Shown here piece by piece: positions 7,561 to 13,609 of a stretch of 14,853 nucleotides of DNA. The DNA lies in NCBI GenBank assembly GCA_002327765.1, contig DCUH01000054.1, positions 28,141 through 42,993 on the forward strand, written 5' to 3'. Under the pieces are notes generated by a model. The model searched no databases. It was not told the DNA's origin and worked only from the letters and a program-made list of their open reading frames with translations. A program made the position numbers and the translations under genes. Positions within the stretch are counted from its first letter, which is position 1; the number at the start of each line of letters is the position of its first letter. This DNA is from a bacterium UBA2219 (GTDB lineage: Bacteria; Desulfobacterota; Deferrimicrobia; Deferrimicrobiales; Deferrimicrobiaceae).

Positions 7561-8286
7561 GTGCCCACGGCCATTCCCTTGTGCAGGACGGGACTCGGCC
7601 GCCATTCCGCGTTCGGCTATTCCTGCAGCCGCTGCCTTTCGTGCTGCCGCCACAAGACGATCCAGCTCAATCCTTATGAAATCGCCCGCCTGGCCGGCAG
7701 CCTCGGCATCTCCACCACCGGGTTCATCGACCGGTTCACGACGGTCGGAGGGACGGCCCTGCGATCGAAAGAGGACGGGACCTGCGTCTTTCTCGACGCC
7801 CGGGGCTGTTCCGTCCATGCCGACCGGCCCCTGGTATGCCGTCTCTACCCGCTTGTGCGTCACGTCGGTCTTCCGGGCGCGGAGAGATTCTCGCAGGTGG
7901 AACCCGAGGAGGGATGCCGGGGGATATTCCATGGAAACGGCGACGTCGAGCGGTACCTGGAAGAGCAAGGCGCTTTCCCTTTCATGGAGGCCGCCGACCG
8001 GTACCTGGAGCTGCTCCGCCATCTGCTGGAGAGCCTGATGGAACCGGTACCCGGAACGCCCGGGTCCGAAGCCGTCCTCGATGCCGTGCGGGCCGTTTCC
8101 GATGGCCGCTCCGATGGATTCGATCTATCCTGGATGGATATGGACCGGGCGCTGGCCCGGTATCGCGAAAAAAACGGCGTGCCCCTACCCGTCGATGCGC
8201 AAACCAGGATGAGAATGCATATCGAGGCCGTCCGATCCTGGGCGGCACAACACCACGAAGGAGACGCACATGGATTCCCTCGATAA
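7561..8286 (+). CDS. YkgJ-family cysteine-cluster protein (putative Fe/Zn-binding)
   Basis: The protein is 241 residues with a GTG start. An in-frame TGA at 7555-7557 precludes anything further upstream, and GAGG at 7548-7551 is a modest ribosome binding site. The family signature is clear: C22-x2-C25-x2-CC28-29 (SCSRCLSCCR), then C75, C83 and C93 in the block CVFLDARGCSVHADRPLVC followed by RLYP. YkgJ/UPF0153 proteins are thought to bind a zinc ion or iron-sulfur centre through these cysteines; no reaction is established, and some relatives sit in flagellar lysine-methylation or tRNA-related contexts. The C-terminal ~120 residues are helical and charged and lie outside the signature. No signal peptide is visible. 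The last 17 bases overlap the next gene, implying translational coupling to a small secreted peptide. Confidence 0.88.
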   Translation: MPTAIPLCRTGLGRHSAFGYSCSRCLSCCRHKTIQLNPYEIARLAGSLGISTTGFIDRFTTVGGTALRSKEDGTCVFLDARGCSVHADRPLVCRLYPLVRHVGLPGAERFSQVEPEEGCRGIFHGNGDVERYLEEQGAFPFMEAADRYLELLRHLLESLMEPVPGTPGSEAVLDAVRAVSDGRSDGFDLSWMDMDRALARYREKNGVPLPVDAQTRMRMHIEAVRSWAAQHHEGDAHGFPR

Positions 8287-8536
8287 AAAACTTGCCGTGG
8301 CGGCCGTGGCCGCAACCCTGGGACTTTCCCTGGGAGTCCCGGTGGCCGACGCCCTTGCGGCCGACAATGCGGCCGGCCCGGCGGCCCGGGTTTCATCCGA
8401 CCCGGCGAAATCCGCCATCGAGTCGAAGCAGGGAAAGTTCAAGTCCTCCATGGAGTCGACACAAGGCAAGTTCCGGCCGGAGAAGAGCAAGGTGGAATCG
8501 ACCGGAAGCACGCAGATGAAATTGAACAACCGGTAG
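8270..8536 (+). CDS. Small secreted Lys/Ser-rich repeat peptide, unknown function
   Basis: An 88-residue gene with a good ribosome binding site (AAGGAG at 8258-8263, 6 bases before the ATG), overlapping the YkgJ gene by 17 bases. The N-terminus is a typical Sec signal: KK at 6-7, a hydrophobic stretch to residue 23, and a likely cut after ADALA (residue 30). The mature ~58 residues carry tandem degenerate units of about 11 residues: SAIESKQGKFK, SSMESTQGKFR, and a looser third copy around KVESTGSTQMK. It is basic, has no cysteine and is probably disordered or surface-associated. I do not recognise a family. The hairpin just after the stop is oriented to terminate the opposite strand, but may also slow this transcript. 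Confidence 0.82.
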   Translation: MDSLDKKLAVAAVAATLGLSLGVPVADALAADNAAGPAARVSSDPAKSAIESKQGKFKSSMESTQGKFRPEKSKVESTGSTQMKLNNR

Positions 8537-8537
8537 G

Positions 8538-8570
8538 AAAAAACCGGGGCCCGGCGCATCCGGGCCCCGG
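8538..8570 (-). terminator. Rho-independent terminator of the leftward flavoprotein gene
   Basis: A perfect 11-bp inverted repeat (CCGGGGCCCGG at 8544-8554 and its complement at 8560-8570) with a 5-base loop is followed on the minus strand by six T (8543-8538). It lies 24 bases past the flavoprotein stop and 7 bases past the stop of the rightward peptide gene. On the plus strand there is no T-run. Confidence 0.85.
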
Positions 8571-8594
8571 CTCGAAGGATCGCAGCGCTCCCGG

Positions 8595-10079
8595 CTACGC
8601 CAGGACCGACCTGCCGGCGACGCGGCCGATGATGAGCGCCTTGCCGAACGCCGTGCCGGTCATGTAGGCGGCGCCGTGCATGCCGCCGGTGATCTCGCCC
8701 GCAGCGAACAGCCCCGGGACGGGCTCCCCGAAAATGTTCACCACGCGCGCCTTGCCGTCGACGCGGATCCCGCCGTACGTGCCGAGGATCACCCCCGTCG
8801 ACAGGAACGCGGAGTACGGGGGATTTTCGATCTTGACGGGCTTCCCGAACGCGGACGTGAGGGTCTTGCGCCCGAACGGGTCGGCCCCGCTGTCTATCCC
8901 GGCGTTATAGGTCTTCACGGTCTCCTCCAGGACCTGCGGCGGCATGCCGATCTTGGCCGCCAGCTCGGCGATGGTGTCCGCCTTGAAGACCAGTCCCAGC
9001 TTCTCCAGGCCGTCGACGCGGGAGAGGGCGTCGTCCTTGGCCGCCTCCGCGATCTTCGTGTCCCAGATCGAGTAGGCGACGGCGTCGGTCTGGACCAGGG
9101 CGGCGTCTCCGAGCAGCTTGTAGGAGATCGACTCGTTGACGAACCGCTTCCCTTCCTTGTTGACGATGATGCCGCCCTTGTAATAGATGTGGGCCCGCTC
9201 CTTCGTGCTCTTCGACTGCGGGTGGTACCCGAAGGTGGCCTTGATGTAGGGCATGTCGACGAGGTCCGCGCCGTGCGCCCACGCCATCTTGAGGCCGTCG
9301 CCGGTGCACCCCGCGCCGACCAGCGCCCGGGCCTTCGACATGGGAGGGACGAACCGGGCCAGAAGCTCCGGGTTCAGCGAGAACCCGCCGCTGGCCAGGA
9401 CGACGCCCTTGCGCGCCCCGAAGAAGCGCGTCTTCCCGCGCTGCTCGACCTGCACGCCGCGGATCCGGCCGGTCTTCTCGTCCAGGACCAGCCTCGTGAC
9501 CGGGGTTTCCTTCATCAGCTTGACGCCCTTCGCCCTGGCGGTGTCGTCGAGGACCTTGATCACGTCGGGCGGGACGACCTGGTGCGACCGGGGAACGCTC
9601 ATGCCGCTGGCGATGGTGAGCTGCTTGAACGTCACGCCGATCTTCTTCAGCCACTGGTAGGTGTCGAGCTGGTTGTCCAGGTACGCCTGCACCTGGACGG
9701 GGTCGTTCCTGTTCTCGCCCACCTTGAACAGGTCTTTCTTCAGGAGATCGTCGGAGTCCTGGACGTTTTTCTCCGCCTGCATGTCGGTGCCGGCGAACGT
9801 CAAGGCGCCTCCGCACAGGATGGTGCTTCCCCCGATGACATCCAGCTTCTCGAGCATCAGCACCTTGGCGCCCTTGCCGGCGGCTTCGATGGCCGCCGCG
9901 AAGCCGGCGGCCCCGGCGCCCACGACGACGACGTCCGTCTCGGCGTCCCATTTCTTCGGAACCTTGGCCATGACGTCCTTCGGGCTCAACGCCGTGAACG
10001 CGGCCACGCCCAGGGCGGACGCCTTGATGAAGTCTCGCCGGTTCAACCCCTCCTTGCGGTCCTTCTCGTCCTTTTCCAT
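8595..10079 (-). CDS. Tat-exported FAD flavoprotein, fumarate reductase / flavocytochrome c-like
   Basis: The protein is 494 residues. It begins with a twin-arginine signal (NRRDFIKASALGVAAF, RR at 14-15), so it is exported folded to the periplasm. Residues 49-78 form the FAD Rossmann motif (VVVGAGAAGF...). Family blocks follow: ASGGFSLNPELL, GAGCTGDGLKMA, GGIIVNKEGKRFVNES and a C-terminal PGLFAAGEITGGMHGA. There is no CxxCH, so haem, if used, must sit on a separate protein. By hand alignment to Shewanella fumarate reductase, the catalytic arginine after KRFVNE is Tyr320 and the arginine after GGxHGAN is Tyr472. The His pair before the last GG is absent too. It therefore probably reduces or oxidises something other than fumarate. 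Start fixed by GGAGG (10091-10087), 7 bases from the ATG. It is divergent from the ferredoxin gene. Confidence 0.92.
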   Translation of the reverse strand: MEKDEKDRKEGLNRRDFIKASALGVAAFTALSPKDVMAKVPKKWDAETDVVVVGAGAAGFAAAIEAAGKGAKVLMLEKLDVIGGSTILCGGALTFAGTDMQAEKNVQDSDDLLKKDLFKVGENRNDPVQVQAYLDNQLDTYQWLKKIGVTFKQLTIASGMSVPRSHQVVPPDVIKVLDDTARAKGVKLMKETPVTRLVLDEKTGRIRGVQVEQRGKTRFFGARKGVVLASGGFSLNPELLARFVPPMSKARALVGAGCTGDGLKMAWAHGADLVDMPYIKATFGYHPQSKSTKERAHIYYKGGIIVNKEGKRFVNESISYKLLGDAALVQTDAVAYSIWDTKIAEAAKDDALSRVDGLEKLGLVFKADTIAELAAKIGMPPQVLEETVKTYNAGIDSGADPFGRKTLTSAFGKPVKIENPPYSAFLSTGVILGTYGGIRVDGKARVVNIFGEPVPGLFAAGEITGGMHGAAYMTGTAFGKALIIGRVAGRSVLA

Positions 10080-10368
10080 CGTTTTTCCTCCGTGAAATTC
10101 GATGCTTGTTGCATACCCTCCCCGTAAGGCAACTGGCGATCGATGAGCGGCGGCTCCTCGAGACGGCTCCCCCTCCTTTCCGCAGGCCGCGCTCCACCCA
10201 ATAAATGAAGATTACGAACAGTATACCCCGACAGCTCCACGCGCCGCCCGCCCGGATTTCCTCGACCGGGAGCGGGAACCTGCCCTTTCGGCCGGACATC
10301 TTACATTCGAGTGCACAAACCCTTGAAAGAACATACATGTTCCGCGAACGCGGACGAAGGAGAACGAC
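10080..10368. other. Divergent intergenic region, flavoprotein / ferredoxin
   Basis: The 289 bases between the two outward-facing genes contain both ribosome binding sites. A TATACT on the minus strand (10225-10220) could be a -10 for the flavoprotein but has no -35. The palindromes at 10329-10353 lie close to the ferredoxin start. The heptamer CGGCTCC occurs twice on the plus strand between about 10150 and 10180. I see no credible open reading frame or RNA motif here. Confidence 0.5.
10329..10353. promoter_or_regulatory. Adjacent palindromes upstream of ferredoxin, possible operator
   Basis: GAACAT-AC-ATGTTC (10329-10342) is a 14-base palindrome with 6-base arms. It shares its last C with CCGCG-AA-CGCGG (10342-10353), a second palindrome with 5-base arms. 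The pair ends 15 bases before the ferredoxin ATG, where a repressor would block transcription. The first resembles GAAC...GTTC operators but has six bases between half-sites rather than the four of Gram-positive LexA boxes. The regulator is unknown. Confidence 0.35.
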
Positions 10369-10563
10369 ATGGCCAAAGAACCTTTGATCGACCGGGAGGC
10401 GTGCATCGGCTGCGGCCTCTGCGCCGACAACGTCCCGAACGTGTTCCGGATGGCGGATGACGGGAAGGCGGAATGTCACGACCCGAAAGGCGCCCCGGAG
10501 GAGGAAATCGGGAAGAACGCCATCGACGTTTGCCCGGTGGCCTGCATCCGCTGGAAGGAATGA
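10369..10563 (+). CDS. [4Fe-4S] ferredoxin
   Basis: A 64-residue single-cluster ferredoxin. Ligands are C12-x2-C15-x2-C18 (CIGCGLC) and C55-P56 (DVCPVAC), with ADNVPNVF after the first motif as in Desulfovibrio- and Thermotoga-type small ferredoxins. C36 and C59 are additional and not obvious ligands. It is acidic, cytosolic and a low-potential one-electron carrier. Partner not evident: the divergent flavoprotein is exported, so direct transfer between the two is unlikely. The ribosome binding site AAGGAG (10357-10362) is 6 bases from the ATG. The DUF488 gene starts 6 bases after its stop, so the two are probably co-transcribed. Confidence 0.93.
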   Translation: MAKEPLIDREACIGCGLCADNVPNVFRMADDGKAECHDPKGAPEEEIGKNAIDVCPVACIRWKE

Positions 10564-10569
10564 GGGCCG

Positions 10570-10926
10570 ATGATCTATCTGAAGCGCGCGTACGACCCGC
10601 CGTCCGACGAGGACGGCGAGCGGATCCTGGTGGACCGGCTCTGGCCGAGGGGGCTGGCGAAGGACGAGGCTCGCCTCTCCTCCTGGCTCAAGGAGATCGC
10701 CCCCTCGCCGGAACTGCGGAAATGGTTCGGCCACGACCCGTCGCGCTGGGAGGAGTTCCGGAGGCGCTACGAGATCGAGCTGCGATCCCCTGGCAAGCGG
10801 GCGCTTTTGGAAGAACTGGCGTGCAAAAGCCGCCTAGGGGTCCTGACGCTGGTCTACGGCGCCAGGGACCGGGAACGCAACCATGCCGTCGTGCTGAAAG
10901 ACCGGGTCGGGGGGCTCGGCATGTAA
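10570..10926 (+). CDS. DUF488 family protein (YeaO-like)
   Basis: A 118-residue protein with the DUF488 blocks: IYLKRAYDPPSDEDGERILVDRLWPRGL at the N-terminus, LSSWLKEIAPSPELRKWFGHDP in the middle and LGVLTLVYGARD near the end. YeaO-like proteins are small, cytosolic and of unknown function. It follows the ferredoxin by 6 bases; AAGGA at 10555-10559, inside the ferredoxin end, is the best ribosome binding site, and a GAGGG nearer the ATG is too close. The gene converges on the universal stress protein with a 31-base gap containing a run of eight C. Confidence 0.9.
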   Translation: MIYLKRAYDPPSDEDGERILVDRLWPRGLAKDEARLSSWLKEIAPSPELRKWFGHDPSRWEEFRRRYEIELRSPGKRALLEELACKSRLGVLTLVYGARDRERNHAVVLKDRVGGLGM

Positions 10927-10957
10927 AATTCGCCCCCCCCGGCCCGTTTCCGCACGT

Positions 10958-11392
10958 CTACGGCTTGACCAGCAGCACGGGGCGCTTCGTCCCGTGCAGC
11001 ACCTTCTCCGCCACGCTCCCCTTGATCAGCTTGTGCAGATCGCCCTCGTGGTGGGTGCTCATCACGATCAGGTCCGCGCCTTCCCTTTCGGCTTTTTCGA
11101 GAATCCTGCCGGACGCCTCGCCGACTTCCACGTCGCAGCGGACCTTGATCCCCTTCGCTTTCCAGGGGGCGGCGAGCTTCTCCAGGTATGCGGCGGCCTT
11201 CCCCGTCTCCTCGTCCGTCGCCTTCGTCACTTCCGTCTGGCCGGCGGCGATCGGGTACGAACGGATCGGGTTTTGAACCACCTGGAACAGCACGATTTCC
11301 GCATCGGCGCATTGACCGATCTCTCCGGCATGCCGGACCGCGATCTCCCCGTACTCTTTCCCGTCGAGCGGAACCAGGATTTTGGCGTACAT
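10958..11392 (-). CDS. Universal stress protein, UspA family
   Basis: A 144-residue Usp domain: it starts MYAKILVPLDGKEYGEIAV, with ADLIVMSTHHEGDLHKLIKGSVAEKVL and a C-terminal KRPVLLVKP. In the ATP-binding Usp motif (GTHGRxGL...GS) the glycines at the first, fourth and seventh positions are S, H and D, and only the last GS is kept. It is therefore probably of the class that does not bind ATP. It is a cytosolic dimer induced by stress or stasis in related bacteria. The frame is open further upstream, but ATG 11392 has a perfect AGGAGG (11405-11400) at 7 bases, and the extra 35 residues do not look like Usp. Confidence 0.92.
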   Translation of the reverse strand: MYAKILVPLDGKEYGEIAVRHAGEIGQCADAEIVLFQVVQNPIRSYPIAAGQTEVTKATDEETGKAAAYLEKLAAPWKAKGIKVRCDVEVGEASGRILEKAEREGADLIVMSTHHEGDLHKLIKGSVAEKVLHGTKRPVLLVKP

Positions 11393-11702
11393 ATCCCGTC
11401 CTCCTTTCCGGGAAAAGCATCCCGGACATCTACAGATAAGATGCGCCGATTCGGGGGATCGGACCCGCAATTCCATAATTGACCACGTTGACGTCAAGGA
11501 TTATCCTCTCTCCGGTAGTTCGTAGCGAAACGATCCCGCAAGAGGGTGGATGTCCGCCATCGTTCTCCATACGGATCCTGCGTGAGGGACCGGGTGCGCA
11601 CCAGGCGGTGACCGCCGGCGCACTCCCGCATCACCTCAACCGTCGATCCCAAGCCCGTATGCCCTGCCACCCGCCTTTCCGTGACGGCATGCGGCCGACC
11701 CT

Positions 11703-11720
11703 GCGCGCTCTCCGGCGCGC
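11703..11720 (+). promoter_or_regulatory. GC hairpin immediately before the rsgA ribosome binding site
   Basis: GCGCGC (11703-11708), six loop bases and GCGCGC (11715-11720) form a 6-bp stem ending 6 bases before the GGAGG used by rsgA. It may limit access to the translation start. In GC-rich DNA such stems can arise by chance. Confidence 0.25.
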
Positions 11721-11725
11721 ATCAT

Positions 11726-11730
11726 GGAGG
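11726..11730 (+). promoter_or_regulatory. Ribosome binding site favouring GTG 11739 for rsgA
   Basis: GGAGG at 11726-11730 overlaps the ATG at 11724-11726, so it cannot serve that ATG, but it lies 8 bases before the in-frame GTG at 11739. The ATG itself has no Shine-Dalgarno sequence upstream. Confidence 0.6.
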
Positions 11731-11738
11731 ACGTGATC

Positions 11739-12815
11739 GTGTACCGACTGCCTGCCCTGGGCTTCGGCCCTTTTTTCGAAAAACAACTCGCCCGCATTGA
11801 GCGCTCCGCAGGCGTCCCGGGGAGGATCGCCTCCGAGCACCGCGGTGCGTACGTGGTCTGGTCCGCATCGGGGGCCGGCCGCGCCCGGCTCGCGGGGAAG
11901 CTCCGCGCCCGGCTCGAGGAAGTGGGATTCCCCGCCGTCGGGGATTGGGTCGTCCTTGAAGGTGCGCCCGGTCCGGATCGCACCGCCGTCATCGAAGAGG
12001 TCCTCGAGCGGCGCACGGTGTTCACCCGCGGAGCCGCCGGACGCCCGGGACGCGCCCAGGTCGTCGCGGCCAATGTCGACATCGTCTTCGCCGTCTGCGG
12101 CCTGGACGCGGACTACAACGTCCGCAGGATCGAGCGCTGCCTCGCCCGGATCTGGGCGAGCGGCGCACGGCCCGAGGTGATCCTCAACAAGGCCGACCTC
12201 TGCGGGAACGCTGCCGAACGAATCTCCGAAGTGGAAAGCCGCTGCCCCATGGTGGCGGTCCACGCGACCAGCGCCCTTCTTTCGGAAGGCCTGTCCGGGA
12301 TCCGGGCAGGCATCGGCGAGGGCATGACGGCGGCCTTCGTCGGCTCTTCCGGGGCGGGCAAATCGACCCTGATCAACTCCCTGCTCGGCGAAGAGCGGAT
12401 GGCCACCGGGGAGGTGCGGGGGCACGACGGCCGCGGCCGCCACACCACGACGCATCGGGAGCTCGTCCCGCTTTCCGGGGGCGGGCTGCTTCTCGACACG
12501 CCGGGGATGCGGGAGCTCGCGCTCGTCGACGAAGACGGGCTCGATTCGGTCTTCGACGACATCGCGGCGCTCTCCGCGCGATGCCGCTTCCGGGACTGCC
12601 GCCACGACACCGAGCCGGGCTGCGCGGTGAAGGAGGCGGTGGATTCGGGAGCGCTCCCCGCCGAGCGCCTGGAGCACTACCGGAAACTCGAGCGGGAAGC
12701 GAAGGCCAACGAGCTGCGTCAAGACGAGCGGCTGCGCCGGCAATCCGAACGGGTGTGGGGACAGCTCTCCGACGAGGTCGCCCGCCTGCGGCGATGGAAA
12801 GGCGGCAAGCCCTGA
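11739..12815 (+). CDS. rsgA: Small ribosomal subunit biogenesis GTPase RsgA
   Basis: The product is 358 residues from GTG 11739 (363 from the in-frame ATG 11724); I prefer the GTG because of its ribosome binding site. The G motifs are circularly permuted, as only in the YjeQ/RsgA family: NKAD (about 150-153) comes before the P-loop GSSGAGKST (202-210), then a HTTTHRE switch region and DTPG (253-256). The zinc motif C-x4-C-x-H-x5-C (CRFRDCRHDTEPGC, from 282) follows. An OB-fold is expected in the first ~100 residues (AVGDWVVLE). RsgA binds the decoding site of the late 30S subunit in the cytosol and checks maturation by GTP hydrolysis. The C-terminal ~40 residues are charged and helical. A small cysteine-rich gene starts 25 bases downstream. 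Confidence 0.95.
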   Translation: MYRLPALGFGPFFEKQLARIERSAGVPGRIASEHRGAYVVWSASGAGRARLAGKLRARLEEVGFPAVGDWVVLEGAPGPDRTAVIEEVLERRTVFTRGAAGRPGRAQVVAANVDIVFAVCGLDADYNVRRIERCLARIWASGARPEVILNKADLCGNAAERISEVESRCPMVAVHATSALLSEGLSGIRAGIGEGMTAAFVGSSGAGKSTLINSLLGEERMATGEVRGHDGRGRHTTTHRELVPLSGGGLLLDTPGMRELALVDEDGLDSVFDDIAALSARCRFRDCRHDTEPGCAVKEAVDSGALPAERLEHYRKLEREAKANELRQDERLRRQSERVWGQLSDEVARLRRWKGGKP

Positions 12816-12828
12816 CGCGGCTCCGTCG

Positions 12829-12834
12829 TATACT
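12829..12834 (+). promoter_or_regulatory. Possible -10 box for a leaderless transcript
   Basis: TATACT ends 6 bases before the ATG at 12841, so transcription would begin at or next to the start codon. No -35 is visible and there is no Shine-Dalgarno sequence before this ATG. Confidence 0.3.
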
Positions 12835-12840
12835 GGCTTC

Positions 12841-13086
12841 ATGACACGCTTCCACGCGAACAGGCCGTGCATGGCGTGCAACGCCTGCAGGGACAAAGGC
12901 CGGAACAAGGCGCTGCACCTCACCGGCGAAGGCGGAAGGCCGCTTTGCAGGTCGACGCGCACGGAATTCCCGCTGGTCGAAGGGTGCTTCGAAACGTGGG
13001 TCGACGCCGAAAACCGGTGCAAGGCCTGCGCCAGGGCGATCGCGAAGAACCTGGGGCCCGATTGGGAAAAGAAACGGCTCAGGTAG
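12841..13086 (+). CDS. Small cysteine-rich protein, putative metal-binding, unknown function
   Basis: An 81-residue protein with seven cysteines: C10-x2-C13-x2-C16 (CMACNAC), C36, C49 and C60-x2-C63 (CKAC). The paired CxxC knuckles suggest zinc or possibly Fe-S binding. The sequence is basic with no signal peptide or membrane segment; I do not recognise a family. No ribosome binding site precedes the ATG, while a TATACT lies just upstream, so it may be made from a leaderless mRNA or by read-through from rsgA (25-base gap). It converges on the 138-residue gene, with a short hairpin across both stop codons. Third-position GC and a sensible composition support a real gene. Confidence 0.7.
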   Translation: MTRFHANRPCMACNACRDKGRNKALHLTGEGGRPLCRSTRTEFPLVEGCFETWVDAENRCKACARAIAKNLGPDWEKKRLR

Positions 13087-13105
13087 CCCGGAACCTGCCC
13101 GGGCT
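13085..13105. terminator. Short hairpin across two convergent stop codons
   Basis: AGCCCGG (13085-13091), a 7-base loop and CCGGGCT (13099-13105) form a 7-bp perfect stem. It overlaps the rightward TAG (13084-13086) and the leftward TGA (13107-13105). There is no T-run on either strand, so termination by it is uncertain. Confidence 0.35.
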
Positions 13106-13521
13106 CACTTCTCCGGATTCTTCTCCTTGTAAATCTGCTTCACGATGGCCGCCTGCCCGTCGAGCGCGGCCAGCGCAAGGTCCAGCGCCTCCCTCGAGGT
13201 ATTGCAGAAGGTGAGCTTGTGCTCTATCGTCCGGGTGATCAGCACCCTCGACTTGTGCATCTTGGACATCACTTCATCCGGCTGCCCATCCAGGACCTGG
13301 GAGACCAGGGAGTAGAACTGGCCGTAGCATTCGGACAAATAGGACTGCATCTTCGCCCCGACGCCGTCCATGTCGTTATAGTGGCGATTCCCCTCCGGGC
13401 TCATGCTGTAGACTTCATCCATGTTCAGCGGAGCGATCGCGGAGTGGTTCATCAGGAAATGCGTGAGCGAATCCTTCAATTCCTTCACCTGGCGGTCGAC
13501 AAATACCGTAAAAGCGTCCAT
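13105..13521 (-). CDS. Protein of unknown function, 138 residues
   Basis: The start at ATG 13521 is set by GGAGGG (13534-13529), 7 bases upstream; the frame is open further but without family-like sequence. The protein begins MDAFTVFVDRQVKELKDSLTH and has helical, amphipathic segments (QSYLSECYGQFYSLVSQVL, SREALDLALAALDGQAAIVK) and two cysteines. There is no signal peptide or membrane segment, so it should be cytosolic and probably all-alpha. I do not recognise a domain. It is monocistronic, with its own sigma-70-like promoter, and divergent from fadD, with an inverted repeat between them; shared regulation with fatty-acid activation is possible but unproven. Confidence 0.8.
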   Translation of the reverse strand: MDAFTVFVDRQVKELKDSLTHFLMNHSAIAPLNMDEVYSMSPEGNRHYNDMDGVGAKMQSYLSECYGQFYSLVSQVLDGQPDEVMSKMHKSRVLITRTIEHKLTFCNTSREALDLALAALDGQAAIVKQIYKEKNPEK

Positions 13522-13557
13522 TTTGCATCCCTCCAAAGGTGGCTGAACGGGGGCATC

Positions 13558-13587
13558 AATATATCCCGGGCCGGATCGCCTAGGCAA
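13558..13587 (-). promoter_or_regulatory. Sigma-70-type promoter of the 138-residue gene
   Basis: On the minus strand, TTGCCT (13587-13582; 4 of 6 to TTGACA) is followed by an 18-base spacer and TATATT (13563-13558; 5 of 6 to TATAAT). The predicted start near 13551 leaves a leader of about 30 bases containing the GGAGGG. This is the best sigma-70 promoter in the window. Confidence 0.55.
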
Positions 13588-13588
13588 G

Positions 13589-13609
13589 CGGTAACCGGAT
13601 TTTTTACCG
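13589..13609. promoter_or_regulatory. Inverted repeat between divergent fadD and the unknown gene, possible operator
   Basis: CGGTAA (13589-13594) and TTACCG (13604-13609) are complementary arms 9 bases apart, just outside the leftward -35 box. The loop carries CCGGATTTT, so the element is AT-rich in a GC-rich gap. It could bind a repressor acting on both genes, for example one sensing acyl-CoA. It does not match any operator I know. Confidence 0.35.

Larger units (their letters stand above)
11393..11738. other. Divergent intergenic region, usp / rsgA, with several inverted repeats
   Basis: This 346-base gap has no convincing gene; a short rightward frame at 11479-11736 has no ribosome binding site and no recognisable residues. 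It holds TTGACGTCAA, a perfect 10-base palindrome (11488-11497). GGTGCGCACC (11593-11602) is followed one base later by GGCGGT-G-ACCGCC (11604-11616). A GCGCGC hairpin (11703-11720) sits just before rsgA, and CCGAT-N7-ATCGG is at 11446-11462. TTGACG on either strand could be a -35, but no -10 lies at a good distance. I recognise no riboswitch. Confidence 0.45.

Noticed and set aside
8544..8570. Terminator for the rightward repeat-peptide gene
   Set aside because: The T-run lies only on the minus-strand side, so the element is assigned to the leftward flavoprotein gene.
8676..10127. Rightward open frame of 483 codons opposite the Tat flavoprotein
   Set aside because: It is an antisense shadow of a gene with a clear signal peptide and FAD motifs.
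10329..10342. LexA-type SOS box before ferredoxin
   Set aside because: GAAC and GTTC half-sites are six bases apart, not four as in Gram-positive LexA boxes, and the neighbouring genes are not SOS genes.
11479..11736. Short rightward frame in the usp/rsgA gap
   Set aside because: No ribosome binding site and no recognisable sequence; it overlaps the rsgA start region in another frame.
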